DNA of 64,000 nucleotides, taken from Serinibacter salmoneus. GTDB taxonomy: Bacteria > Actinomycetota > Actinomycetes > Actinomycetales > Beutenbergiaceae. Positions within the stretch are counted from its first letter, which is position 1; each line of letters opens with the position of its first letter. A model generated the notes under the pieces. It made no database searches. It was not told the origin of the DNA and worked only from the letters and a program-made list of their open reading frames with translations. Below, piece after piece: positions 27,974 to 35,916 of the stretch. The DNA is taken from the NCBI RefSeq assembly GCF_002563925.1, contig NZ_PDJD01000001.1, positions 2,486,973-2,550,972 on the forward strand, in the 5' to 3' direction. A program made the position numbers and the translations under genes.

Positions 27974-28437
27974 GTGTCGCGCGGGGCTGGGCAGCGACGT
28001 TTCTGCTCACCGCGCTGATGGCAGGCTGCTCGGCCGCGGAGGAGGCTCCGGCGGAGGTTGACGCAGGCGGGGAGGACCTCGGGGCGCCAGCAGGTGCGAG
28101 CGCCGAGCCTACGCCCGAGGACCCGCCCACCATGTCAGCGACGCCATCCCCCACCCCGACGAGCACCCCGACCCCCACGGCGAGCCCGGAGCCAAGCGAC
28201 ACGGCGCCGACCGAGGAGCCCCTGTCCGAGGACGACATGGTCGCCCTTCAGGCATACGGCCTGGCCACGGCCCTCCTGGAACGCCCAGCGGACGTCGTCG
28301 AGGACCTGTGCGCGACATTCGTCGCCGTGGGCCCGGAGGAGATTACCGTGGCCATTAACACGGACATGGCAGCAGACGAGCGCTACCCCGTGGCGGCGGT
28401 GGAGCGTGCCTTCACCGTCGTGTGCGAGCTCGGGTAG
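27970..28437 (+). CDS. Small lipoprotein of unknown function
   Basis: A 155-residue protein with signal peptide and lipobox LMAGC. A Pro/Thr/Ser-rich linker (TPSPTPTSTPTPTASPEPS) leads to a short C-terminal domain with two cysteines (EDLCATFV, FTVVCELG). GTG at 27970 overlaps the TGA of the preceding lipoprotein gene (GTGA). No family is recognised. Confidence 0.65.
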   Translation: MSVARGWAATFLLTALMAGCSAAEEAPAEVDAGGEDLGAPAGASAEPTPEDPPTMSATPSPTPTSTPTPTASPEPSDTAPTEEPLSEDDMVALQAYGLATALLERPADVVEDLCATFVAVGPEEITVAINTDMAADERYPVAAVERAFTVVCELG

Positions 28438-28511
28438 TGGGACGGGAGCGCCCCTCCACACGCCGCGCCGTTGGTCACCTTCGACACCTTGTGAGGGTGC
28501 TCGAGGGCCTG

Positions 28512-29582
28512 TCAGCGCTCGATGGAACCCGCCCTCCTCGAGGGGAGGATCGCGGGCGGCAGTTGAGCGGCGAGCGCGAGGGTCAGATCTCGAACGCCCA
28601 GCGTGGTCGCCATCCCAGGGTGCGACTCAAGCATCGACCGAATACGGGCAATGCCCTCACTCTCGCCGACCGACGCGATCCTGGCTTGCGCCTCCAAGAT
28701 GTGCACGTCCGCATCGCGGATCTCAGCCGTAACCAGGACGTCCCAGAGCTGGGCGGAGAGCGCGGTCGAGGTTGCCCAACCCTGGAAGCACTGCTGCCAC
28801 TCCTCACTGGTCATGACCGGGCGAGCCTGCGGTGTCGCAGGCGGAGCAGCACCCGGCTGCCACTGGGCCGCACCGCGCCCATGACCGTGGGTATGGGAGG
28901 TCCATGCACCTCCGTCCCAGTACCTGAGGTGGGCAGCGCCCCAGGGGTCTGGGTGCCAGCCCGCGGGCGGCGATGCTGGCCGCGCCTGCGCCACGCGGTC
29001 CGTCCACGCCGAGCCATCCCAATACCGGAGCTGCGAGCCGTCGTGCGTAGTGGGGTACCAGCCGGGCGACGCCTGCGTCGCGCCGGCGTGCTGCCGCATG
29101 CGGGCATCCTCTGCAGCGCGCTGCGCCTCTGCACGTTCGCGGGCTTGCTCACGGCGAATCTCCCGGCGCTCCAGGCGCGCTTCACGAGCCTCACGCTTCT
29201 CGCGCTTCTCCCGTGCCTTGGCCTCGCGCTCTTCACGCTCGCGCTGCTCTTGAAGCGCGCGGATGCTCTCTTGCTCGAGCCGTTTCTTCTCACCACGGTT
29301 AGCCAGGAACGCACCGACACCGACCGCGCCAGCGATGGCGAGCCCACCTACCACGACGGCTGCCTCGATGCCGCTGCTGTCGGGCTCGAGGGGGCGGTCG
29401 TCTCCCGCACTGAAGTACTGGGGCTCGCTGCCATCAGGATCGAACTCCTGGAGATCGAGATGCCCCGCGATCCTGCGTCCACCCGCATCTCGGAAATAGC
29501 CGCGCACACCTTCGGAGCTATCCGCTGACGATGCCAACTCGGCACCGTCCGGGACGTCAGCACTGAAGTATTTCCTCACCAT
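28512..29582 (-). CDS. DUF2510 membrane-anchored coiled-coil protein
   Basis: A 356-residue protein. An N-terminal domain of about 70 residues is followed by one transmembrane helix (AAVVVGGLAIAGAVGVGAFL) and a highly charged coiled coil of about 70 residues (REREEREAKAREKREKREAR). Two DUF2510 modules come next (PGWYPTTHDGSQLRYWDGSAW, cut here, and PAGWHPDPWGAAHLRYWDG), then a helical C-terminal domain. DUF2510 modules occur in actinobacterial membrane proteins and their role is unknown. ATG follows AAGGGG by four bases. The layout recalls the T5orf172 gene at 19601. Confidence 0.75.
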   Translation of the reverse strand: MVRKYFSADVPDGAELASSADSSEGVRGYFRDAGGRRIAGHLDLQEFDPDGSEPQYFSAGDDRPLEPDSSGIEAAVVVGGLAIAGAVGVGAFLANRGEKKRLEQESIRALQEQREREEREAKAREKREKREAREARLERREIRREQARERAEAQRAAEDARMRQHAGATQASPGWYPTTHDGSQLRYWDGSAWTDRVAQARPASPPAGWHPDPWGAAHLRYWDGGAWTSHTHGHGRGAAQWQPGAAPPATPQARPVMTSEEWQQCFQGWATSTALSAQLWDVLVTAEIRDADVHILEAQARIASVGESEGIARIRSMLESHPGMATTLGVRDLTLALAAQLPPAILPSRRAGSIER

Positions 29583-29662
29583 GGTGCCCCTTGGAGTCTT
29601 CGCGAATGGCGTGTTGCAGAGACCCTAGCCACGATCAACGCATCCCACCAGAGCAGGCGGGC

Positions 29663-29680
29663 GGTATGACACGGTATGAT
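29663..29680 (+). promoter_or_regulatory. Direct-repeat operator and -10 for the MazEF-like operon
   Basis: GGTATGA occurs at 29663-29669 and again at 29673-29679, exactly one helical turn apart. The second copy contains TATGAT, a good -10 hexamer seven bases before the ATG at 29687. Transcription would therefore start at the start codon (leaderless), and the antitoxin could bind the repeats to repress the operon. Confidence 0.5.
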
Positions 29681-29686
29681 CCGGGC

Positions 29687-29938
29687 ATGAAGGTCGCCAT
29701 CTCGCTGCCGGACGAGGCACTGCGTCGCATCGACGACGCCGCAGCCGCGCTCGGGCAGAACCGCTCGGAGTTCTTCCGCACCGCAGGGCTGAAGTACGCC
29801 GTCGAGGTGGAGGCGGGTGCGCTCACGCATCGGATCGACCAGCACCTCGCACGCCTCGACGGCGACACGCGGGACTCCTGGGTGACGGCCCGCTCCCGAG
29901 CGCACCTCGCGGAGACCGCCGAGGGCGAAGACTGGTGA
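29687..29938 (+). CDS. Ribbon-helix-helix antitoxin (MazE-like partner)
   Basis: An 83-residue protein. The N-terminal RHH fold is clear (MKVAISLPDEALRRIDDAAA, then RSEFFRTAGLKY). The acidic C-terminus (AETAEGEDW) would wrap the toxin. ATG 29687 is favoured because the -10 places the transcript start there. Its TGA overlaps the toxin GTG by four bases. Confidence 0.85.
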   Translation: MKVAISLPDEALRRIDDAAAALGQNRSEFFRTAGLKYAVEVEAGALTHRIDQHLARLDGDTRDSWVTARSRAHLAETAEGEDW

Positions 29939-30324
29939 TCACGCGCGGCGGCATCCACTGGGTGGACAACATCCACTGGGTGGACTCGGGAGACACGACC
30001 CCGGGCGACCACCGCCCAGCCAAGCGCCGACCCGTCCTGGTGATCCAGGCTGATGCCTTCAACGCCTCGCGCCTGCCGACCGTCGTCGTCGTCGCAATCA
30101 CCTCGAACCTCGCGCGGGCAGGCCTGCCCGGGAACGTGCTGCTGCCCGCCGCCGAGTCGGGGCTGCCGCGGGACAGCGTCATCGCGGTCACGGAGGCAGT
30201 GACCCTCAATCGTTACGAACTGGAGGACCCCGCCGCGGGGAGGATGCCGCCGCACCTGATGACGCAGGTCGACGCCGGGCTCGGGCTGGCGCTCGGACTG
30301 GCTCCCAGCGCACCCGCCGCCTGA
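29935..30324 (+). CDS. mazF: MazF/PemK-family endoribonuclease toxin with N-terminal duplication
   Basis: A 129-residue toxin predicted to cut RNA. Family landmarks are RGxIHWVD, RRPVLVIQADAFN, VVVVAITSNL, GNVLLPAAESGLPRDSVI and VTLNRYEL. Near the N-terminus IHWVDN is directly repeated as IHWVDS, because an 18-bp stretch is duplicated in tandem (about 29953-29986). This adds six residues to the first strand and loop beside the catalytic region. GTG at 29935 overlaps the antitoxin stop. Confidence 0.88.
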   Translation: MITRGGIHWVDNIHWVDSGDTTPGDHRPAKRRPVLVIQADAFNASRLPTVVVVAITSNLARAGLPGNVLLPAAESGLPRDSVIAVTEAVTLNRYELEDPAAGRMPPHLMTQVDAGLGLALGLAPSAPAA

Positions 30325-30349
30325 GCCCCGTCGCCGCGACCATGCCGAC

Positions 30350-30366
30350 GGTATCATCATGATACC
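30350..30366. promoter_or_regulatory. 17-bp perfect palindromic operator of the RHH-Doc operon
   Basis: GGTATCATCATGATACC is perfectly symmetric about its central C. It lies 20 bp before the antitoxin ATG and includes TATCAT, a possible -10. It fits an autoregulatory site for the RHH antitoxin. Confidence 0.65.
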
Positions 30367-30385
30367 AACCCGAGGGAGGCGCACC

Positions 30386-30589
30386 ATGGCGATGACACTC
30401 AGGCTCGACGACGAGTCGCAGGCCGCGCTGGATCTGCTGGCCGAGCAGGACGGGATCAGCAAGCAGGAGGCAGTGCGCAGGGCGATCGTGGAAAGCGCCT
30501 CGCGCCGCCATCACCGCGCGACAGTCGCGGCGCTCGGAGAACGGGGGATCGAGCGCTACCGTGACCTGCTCGATCGGCTCGGCCAGTGA
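30386..30589 (+). CDS. Ribbon-helix-helix antitoxin of a Doc-type toxin
   Basis: A 67-residue protein, MAMTLRLDDESQAALDLLAE then ISKQEAVRRAI, a CopG-like RHH DNA-binding fold. The helical C-terminus (IERYRDLLDRLGQ) likely blocks the Fic toxin. ATG at 30386 is preceded by GGGAGG. An upstream in-frame ATG at 30359 lies within the palindrome and is disfavoured. Overlaps the toxin by four bases. Confidence 0.87.
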   Translation: MAMTLRLDDESQAALDLLAEQDGISKQEAVRRAIVESASRRHHRATVAALGERGIERYRDLLDRLGQ

Positions 30590-30960
30590 CCGACTACCTC
30601 AGCGCCGAGGACCTCAACGACCTCGTGGATCTGCTCCACGTACGCCCGGTGCGGGACCTGGGCCTTCTGGCTGCGGCCGCCGATCGACCCGCGGCAACGT
30701 GGCGGGGCACCGCGGTGTACGGCGACGTCCACACCAAGGCCGCTGTGCTGATGGAGTCGATCGTGCGCAACCACCCACTCCTGGACGGGAACAAGCGTCT
30801 GGGGTGGCTCGCCGTCGTCGTCTTCTACGGCCTCAACGGTCTGGAACTCGACGCTCCGGACGACCCGGCGTACGACCTCGTGATCTCGGTCGCTGCCGGA
30901 CATCGGCCCTACGACGAGGTCGCCGCCGAGCTGCAGCGCTGGGTCACGACCGCTCCCTGA
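30586..30960 (+). CDS. doc: Doc-type Fic-domain toxin
   Basis: A 124-residue toxin. The Fic motif is HPLLDGNKR (H63 to R71), the site that in Doc transfers phosphate from nucleotides to elongation factor Tu. The usual Phe of HPFxDGNKR is Leu, as in many Doc proteins. GTG at 30586 overlaps the antitoxin stop (GTGA). The small size and RHH partner support Doc over a general Fic protein. Confidence 0.88.
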   Translation: MTDYLSAEDLNDLVDLLHVRPVRDLGLLAAAADRPAATWRGTAVYGDVHTKAAVLMESIVRNHPLLDGNKRLGWLAVVVFYGLNGLELDAPDDPAYDLVISVAAGHRPYDEVAAELQRWVTTAP

Positions 30961-31003
30961 GGGCCGCCCGCAGTCGCTTGGAGTCCGTCTCGCGGCCAGA
31001 GCC

Positions 31004-31939
31004 TCATGGGACGAGCACGACGGCGCGGTCGCGGACCGCGACGTCTCGGGAGTTGACCAGGTCGAGCGGAATCATCCCGGATTCCCCACCACCGGACCAC
31101 TCCACCTCCCACGAAGAGGACACTGTCAGTGCGTAGACGCCCGCGGGCTGCTCGTAGCTCGTACGCTCCCAGGCCACTGAGCAGATCCCCGCACCCTCCA
31201 GGGCACGCTGCTCGGTCGCAAGCTGATCGGCAGTGCACGCCACCGACGGTGTGCCGTCGCCAGCGTCCACCATCACCTCAACGAGGCTGGCCGTCGCCGT
31301 GACCGTCACCCCACCCGCCGATGCCGAGGCTGAGTTCGGACCCGTGGTCTGCGGGCCGGCGTCCGCAGCGAACACCTGGTTCGGCATCCGGATCAAGATG
31401 TTCGGATCCGCGTTGTCCGGCTCCGGCGCCATACCGATCTCAACAGCACGCAACTCCATCGAATCCACCGCGCGCTGCGCCAGGACTGCCGGCGAGGGCG
31501 GGGTCTCCGCAACTGGGGCCACGGGGAGTCAGATCAGCCTCGAGACACCGCTGACTGTCTGTTCCGGACCACCCAAATAGCACCGGAATGTCCCGCCGCT
31601 ACCGTCGCCCTCAAGAGTGACGGGCGCCGGGTCGACATAGCATTGCTCGCTCGACACCCACACGAGGCCATTCACTTCACAGGGAACCTCGACACGAGTG
31701 ACGGGCGAGACGCACACGCGGGGTTCATCGGGTGAGCCACCGCCAGCATTGCGATCTTCGTCGCCCTCGTCCACGATCGGATGAATCGTGTCGCCGCCCG
31801 AGCCGCCTACACCGACGTCCACGTCACAAGCTCCCAGGCGGCAATCAGTCTCGGGATCTGCCGTGGCCGCAGGCCCATGTGCGACCAGGAACGCGAGCAT
31901 CAGCGAGACGGCGGCTGCGCGTGGGCGGCCTCTCAGCAT
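31004..31939 (-). pseudogene. Secreted protein gene interrupted by an in-frame TGA
   Basis: Upstream half (31939-31529, 136 aa): signal peptide (AAAVSLMLAFLVAHGPAATA), acidic linker and a Cys-containing domain ending VSGVSRLI. Then a TGA. Two codons later, in the same frame, a GTG opens the downstream half (31522-31004, 172 aa), starting VAPVAETPPSPAVLAQRAV and continuing with PNSASASAGGVTVTATASL and WEVEWSGGGESG. That domain is known from actinobacterial secreted proteins that join a signal peptide and this C-terminal part in one chain. A single ancestral gene with a nonsense change is the simplest reading; coupled re-initiation is possible. Confidence 0.6.
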
Positions 31940-32589
31940 TCGCGCTCACCTGAGTCCAGCCCACCATCGATCACCCACGCGGTGCCGTCAAATACCACGG
32001 GATCGCGTAGCTCGTACGTCAGGCCAGTGGACGGGTTACCTTCGCCGTCGTCGTCGACGAACACCACACCCGTTGAATCAACGCATGAAGCGAGAATGAC
32101 TGTCGCCCCGTCGCCGTCCAGGACGACGGACTCCGCGACCGTGTCCCAAATGCGCGGTGTACCTTCCATGTGCAGCCCAGCTTCCCTCACGCGTCCCATC
32201 AGAGACCACACCTGATCTGCAGCGTCTCCGCTGTACATCTCCATCAGACGAGTAGCAGCTGAGTCGTCTTGGAAACCCGCCTGCGCCTGTCGGACGTACG
32301 CGTCATTCGCTTCTGCATAGAACGCCTCGGCCTCATCGATGAGGGCCTGCTCCTCCGCCGTCCACTCGGAGGTCTCCGTCTCGGTCGAGGTGGGCTCCGC
32401 CGTCGTCTCCGGTTCTGCCGGTTCCGTGGTCGCAGGCGCTGCCGGGGTAGCCTCGGCCGCGCTGGCCGCGGGGTCGGCGCCCTCGGCGTCGCCACCGCCG
32501 TCCGAACAAGCAGCCAGAGCGCCGACGGACACCAAGACCGCCGCCGATGTGGTCGCAATCCGCAGGCCGCGGCCCGTCCATCCCTGCAT
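31933..32589 (-). CDS. Lipoprotein of unknown function
   Basis: A 218-residue lipoprotein with lipobox ALAACS. An Ala/Glu/Thr-rich linker follows, then a helical-plus-beta domain (LIDEAEAFYAEANDAYVRQA, then YELRDPVVFDGTAWVIDGG) of a type often found in actinobacterial operons of secreted proteins. It overlaps the start of the downstream interrupted gene by seven bases, so the two are one operon. Confidence 0.7.
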   Translation of the reverse strand: MQGWTGRGLRIATTSAAVLVSVGALAACSDGGGDAEGADPAASAAEATPAAPATTEPAEPETTAEPTSTETETSEWTAEEQALIDEAEAFYAEANDAYVRQAQAGFQDDSAATRLMEMYSGDAADQVWSLMGRVREAGLHMEGTPRIWDTVAESVVLDGDGATVILASCVDSTGVVFVDDDGEGNPSTGLTYELRDPVVFDGTAWVIDGGLDSGEREC

Positions 32590-32730
32590 GGTTGTCCCCT
32601 CCCGCGCGTTGACGCCACGCTATGGGAACCATCGAGACCGTGGGGGAAACGAGTTCGCCCCCTGTGGAGAACCGAGCGACCGAATCGCACGGACCGCGCG
32701 ACAGATCGGGCATCACGCGTCGTCGCGGGG

Positions 32731-32895
32731 AGGCTCGCTCAGGGAGGTGAGGCCCTCGCTCAGGGAGGTGGACTTGCCCGACTGCGCATCCCGATCCACA
32801 CCCTCAACCCCGTGACCAGCGAGGATGCGGCTGCGCACGGAGAAGAGAGAGCGGTGCTTCCTCCCTGAGCGAGGGGTCGACCTCCCTCAGCGAGG
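32731..32895. repeat. Family A palindromic repeat, locus A3
   Basis: Two units CTCGCTCAGGGAGG (32734-32748 and 32755-32769) and, after about 90 bp, the complement of AAGCACCGCTCTC (32849-32861) followed by two opposite-orientation units (32860-32895). The element is thus A1/A2 turned round. The inner box GTGACCAGCG recurs at 35499-35508. It lies in the 357-bp gap between divergent-function minus-strand genes; the rest of that gap shows only a TTCTCCACA box (complement, 32663-32671). Confidence 0.85.
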
Positions 32896-32946
32896 CTCGG
32901 CGCCGGAGGTCCGTTCTCACGGCACTTTCCCGTCCCGCCCACAGAC

Positions 32947-34602
32947 TCACGTGCAGACGGCGCCCTCCGCGGGCAACTCCCCCGTCACCAGGTACTCGTC
33001 CACGGCGACATCCACGCACGCAGACCGGCCGCCGTAGATCGCGTGACCGTCGCCGTCGTAGGTGAGCAGGCGGGCGGAGGTCAACTGATCCGCCAGCGAC
33101 ACCGACCACGCGTACGGCGTCGCGGGGTCGCCGATGCTCCCGATGATGAGGATCGGCGCGGCGCCCTCCCCCGAGACCGGACCGCGCTCCGCGGTCGGAT
33201 TGGAGGGCCACGCGACGCAGGAGGCCTCGGCCAGCGAGCCGGCGCCGAACACCGGCGAGGCCTCCGCCAACTCCAGGCTGTGCTGCACGACCTCCGCGAA
33301 CGTGGACGTCACCGGGTAGTCGCTGCAGTCCACGGCCGTGAACCACAGGGCCCAGTTCGGATCGTCCGAGGCGAGGTCGCCGGGAGAGGCGGCATCGCCG
33401 TCGTCCCCCGATTCGTCGTCCAGCTCGCTCTCGTCCCAGTCGAGATCCCCCACCTCGAGATCCTCCAAACCCTCGGGGTCCCCGAGCAGCGCGGTCAGGT
33501 CCTCGGTGACCACCGGCCACAATTCGGGTGAGTACAGCGAGTCGCTGAGTTCGGCGATCAGGTCGGCCCCGGTGAGGTCGTCCTCGTCCACCGCCGACTC
33601 GTCCAGCTCGGCCGCGATCTCCTCGATCTCGGCGGTCGCGGCCGCGGGGTCGGCATCGAGCGGGCAGCCCTCCTGTTCGTGGCACTCGGCGAGATAGCGG
33701 GCGAACGCGGCGTCGAACGCCTCGACCTGCTCACGCTGCAACGTCTCGTAGTCCAGCGCTGGGTCCACCGCGGAGTCCAGCACCATCCGCCCCACCCGCT
33801 CGGGGTAGCGGTCGGCGTACAGTGCGCCCAGCAGCGTGCCGTAGGAGTAGCCCAGGTAGTTCAGGGTGTCCTCGCCGAGCAGGCCGCGCAGGGCCTCCAT
33901 GTCCTGCACCACCTCGTCACTGCCGACGAAGTCCAGGAGCGCGCCCGAACGCTCGTGACACAGCGCCGCGAGCTGTTGGTAGGCGGCGCGCAGGGTCTGC
34001 ACCCCGAGTTCGGTGGTCAGGTCCACGTCCACGGCGGTCGGATCGTCCTGCCCCTCCCGCAGGCACACCACCGAGGTGGACGCCCCCACGCCGCGCGGGT
34101 CGAAGCCGACGATGTCGTACCGGTCCCGCACGTCCGGGTCCATCACGTACTCGGCGGACTCCACGAACTCCACCCCCGACTCGCCCGGCCCGCCCGGGTT
34201 CACCAACAGGGAGCCGAGCGCGTCTCCAGAGGCGGGCAGGCGCTTCAGCGCGATCTCGACCTGGGAACCCTCGGGGTCGGCGTAGTCCAGCGGGAGGAGC
34301 ACGGTGGCGCACTCGAACCGGCCGCCGCAGTTCTCCCAGTCGATGCTGGTGGAACTCGGGCCCGCGAGCAGGTGCACATCCGTGCCCGAGCCGGCGGCGG
34401 CGGTGGGGGTCGCGGTCGGCTCCGCGGTGGTGGTCTCTGGCGCAGCCGAGGTGCCCGACGGCGCAGCCTCCTGGGTGCAGCCGGCCAGTCCCAGCGTGCT
34501 TGCCAGGGCGAGGGCCGCGAGCGCGCGGAGGGGCCGAGGGCGGTGCGGGGTGTGGGGCACACGTCGTCGGGGCACGGCTCCATTCTGCGGGAACGTCGCC
34601 AT
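32947..34602 (-). CDS. Lipoprotein alpha/beta hydrolase, tripeptidyl aminopeptidase (S33) type
   Basis: A 551-residue exported enzyme with lipobox LGLAGC and a Thr/Ala-rich linker. The hydrolase core has VNPGGPGESG (oxyanion), IVGFDPRGVGAS, nucleophile elbow GYSYG, and near the C-terminus GDPATPY (Asp) and DGDGHAIY (His) of the TAP-like domain. A very acidic insert (DLDWDESELDDESGDDGDAA) lies before the last domain. It releases short peptides from the N-termini of substrates outside the membrane. It is divergent from the MNT/HEPN operon with only 34 bp between the starts. Confidence 0.92.
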   Translation of the reverse strand: MATFPQNGAVPRRRVPHTPHRPRPLRALAALALASTLGLAGCTQEAAPSGTSAAPETTTAEPTATPTAAAGSGTDVHLLAGPSSTSIDWENCGGRFECATVLLPLDYADPEGSQVEIALKRLPASGDALGSLLVNPGGPGESGVEFVESAEYVMDPDVRDRYDIVGFDPRGVGASTSVVCLREGQDDPTAVDVDLTTELGVQTLRAAYQQLAALCHERSGALLDFVGSDEVVQDMEALRGLLGEDTLNYLGYSYGTLLGALYADRYPERVGRMVLDSAVDPALDYETLQREQVEAFDAAFARYLAECHEQEGCPLDADPAAATAEIEEIAAELDESAVDEDDLTGADLIAELSDSLYSPELWPVVTEDLTALLGDPEGLEDLEVGDLDWDESELDDESGDDGDAASPGDLASDDPNWALWFTAVDCSDYPVTSTFAEVVQHSLELAEASPVFGAGSLAEASCVAWPSNPTAERGPVSGEGAAPILIIGSIGDPATPYAWSVSLADQLTSARLLTYDGDGHAIYGGRSACVDVAVDEYLVTGELPAEGAVCT

Positions 34603-34611
34603 GACTGCCGC

Positions 34612-34628
34612 GATAGCGCGGCGCTATC
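34612..34628. promoter_or_regulatory. 17-bp perfect palindrome between the hydrolase and MNT/HEPN operons
   Basis: GATAGCGCGGCGCTATC is symmetric about a central G. It overlaps TATCAT (34625-34630), a -10 hexamer that ends six bases before the GTG of the MNT gene, so that gene should be leaderless. The HTH fused to the MNT protein is the likely binder; the divergent hydrolase promoter would be covered too. Confidence 0.65.
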
Positions 34629-34636
34629 ATGGGTCC

Positions 34637-35086
34637 GTGGAGGCCACCGAGTTGCGCGAGCGCCGCCACCAGCGCGGCCTAACACAGCGCGCGCTCGCGA
34701 GGCTTGCCGACGTACCGCAGCCGAACATCGCGGCGTACGAGACCGGGCGCCGCCGCCCCGACCCGGCCACCTCGGCGCGCCTCGATCGAGCACTCCGCGC
34801 GCCAGCACTCGACTCCGTGCGCCGGTATCGTCACGAGCTCGAGCGCCTCGCGGAGGCGCGCCACCTCACGAACCTTCGCGTCTTCGGCTCCCTCGCCCGC
34901 GGCCAGGGCCACGCGGACTCCGACGTCGACCTCCTGGTCACCCCGTCCGCCGAAGCGTCCCTGTTCGACCTCGCCGGATTCCAGGACGAGGCCGCAGCAC
35001 TCCTGGGCGTCCCCGTGGACGTGGTCTCCGACCGCGGCTCGGCGCCGTTCCAGGACCGCATCCGCGCCGAGGCCGTACCCCTGTGA
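34637..35086 (+). CDS. mntA: HTH-nucleotidyltransferase fusion (MntA-type antitoxin)
   Basis: A 149-residue protein. Residues 1-60 are an XRE-type HTH (LRERRHQRGLTQRALARLAD, then YETGRRRPDP). Residues 75-149 are a minimal nucleotidyltransferase: GSLARG (G84, S85) and DSDVDLLV with catalytic D96 and D98. In HepT/MntA systems the MNT protein AMPylates and neutralises the HEPN toxin; here the fused HTH adds self-regulation. GTG 34637 is preferred over upstream starts because of the -10 position. Overlaps the HEPN gene by four bases. Confidence 0.85.
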   Translation: MEATELRERRHQRGLTQRALARLADVPQPNIAAYETGRRRPDPATSARLDRALRAPALDSVRRYRHELERLAEARHLTNLRVFGSLARGQGHADSDVDLLVTPSAEASLFDLAGFQDEAAALLGVPVDVVSDRGSAPFQDRIRAEAVPL

Positions 35087-35448
35087 GGACGCGCGACGAC
35101 CACGACGACCGCGTGCCCGCCCTGTTGGCGGACATCGCGCGGTTCGGCCGATCGGCGGCCCGGGTGACCGCCCGCGGGACCGAGCGCTTCCATGATCCGG
35201 ATGACGACGATCAGCGGCGCATCGCCCGCTCTCTCGCCGTCGACCTGTCGGCGGCCGCCGATCGCCTCCCGCAGCACGTGCGCGACGCCCATCCCGACGT
35301 GGACTGGCTCGGCATCCGCGCGGTGCGCAACTTCGTGGCGCACGACTACGACGGCACCGACGAGAACCTGCTGTGGCGGGTGGTCGCGGTCGAGTTCCCC
35401 CGAATCCTCGCGGCCCTCGGCCTCACCGAGTCCGACGGACCTCGCTGA
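35083..35448 (+). CDS. hepT: HEPN-domain RNase toxin (HepT/DUF86-like)
   Basis: A 121-residue helical protein with the HEPN catalytic motif RNFVAHDY (R82, H87 and Y89), the RX4HXY form whose tyrosine is the AMPylation target in studied HepT proteins. GTG at 35083 overlaps the MNT stop (GTGA). The TGA stop lies inside the CCTCGCTGAGG of the repeat that starts here, so the last residues may be set by that insertion. Confidence 0.85.
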   Translation: MRTRDDHDDRVPALLADIARFGRSAARVTARGTERFHDPDDDDQRRIARSLAVDLSAAADRLPQHVRDAHPDVDWLGIRAVRNFVAHDYDGTDENLLWRVVAVEFPRILAALGLTESDGPR

Positions 35449-35560
35449 GGACGGAGAATCCGTCGGCTCCGACGCCATCGCACGAACCCTCGACCCCGTG
35501 ACCAGCGGCGATGCCGGGCGGCTACCGGGCAGTACGCGAATTCTCCGTCCTGGACGAGGC
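35440..35560. repeat. Family A-related element A4 with terminal inverted repeats
   Basis: The left end CCTCGCTGAGGACGGAGAAT (35440-35459) matches the complement of the right end, ATTCTCCGTCCTGGACGAGG, at 17 of 20 positions. The interior holds ACCCTCGACCCCGTGACCAG, almost the same as the inner part of locus A3. The element is about 120 bp and starts inside the HEPN stop codon. It occupies the first quarter of the 468-bp gap before gcvT; the glycine riboswitch fills the second half. Confidence 0.7.
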
Positions 35561-35666
35561 CGACACCGCCCAGCACGGCCCGGTCCCGGCCGGAGCGGAC
35601 CCCACCGGGCTAGACTCACACCCGAGCGTCACCCACAACCGCATACCGTGCATCACCGGCCACATC

Positions 35667-35860
35667 GCCGCGCGGGAGAGCCCGGGTCCGTCCCGGCACC
35701 GAAGGAGCAAGCGCCCCGCCAACCTCTCAGGTCCCCCGTACCGCGCGTCGAGGCCACTCTGGAAAGCAGTCGATTCCGTGTCGGCTCGCCCACGGTGTAA
35801 CCCGCCCCGCCACGCGCAGGGCGGCGAATCTCTCAGGCACCCATGACAGAGGGGGAGTCC
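35667..35860 (+). ncRNA. Tandem glycine riboswitch
   Basis: Two aptamers in series ahead of gcvT. The first has GCGGGAGAG, then CACCGAAGGAGCAAGC and CCTCTCAGG. The second, after a short linker (GGCCACTCTGGAAAGCAG), ends with ATCTCTCAGGCACCCATGACA and GAGGGGGAGT. These are the conserved strands of the gcvT-class RNA. Glycine binding normally turns on the glycine cleavage genes. A -10-like TAGACT lies at 35611-35616, about 55 bp upstream. Confidence 0.88.
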
Positions 35861-35916
35861 GACCCTACGGACGGCGCCAACCGGCCCGCCCGCTCGGCCC
35901 CACGAGAGGACTCCGC

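Noticed and set aside
30359-30385. Earlier ATG for the Doc antitoxin
   Set aside because: It lies within the operator palindrome and lacks a ribosome-binding site, whereas 30386 has GGGAGG.
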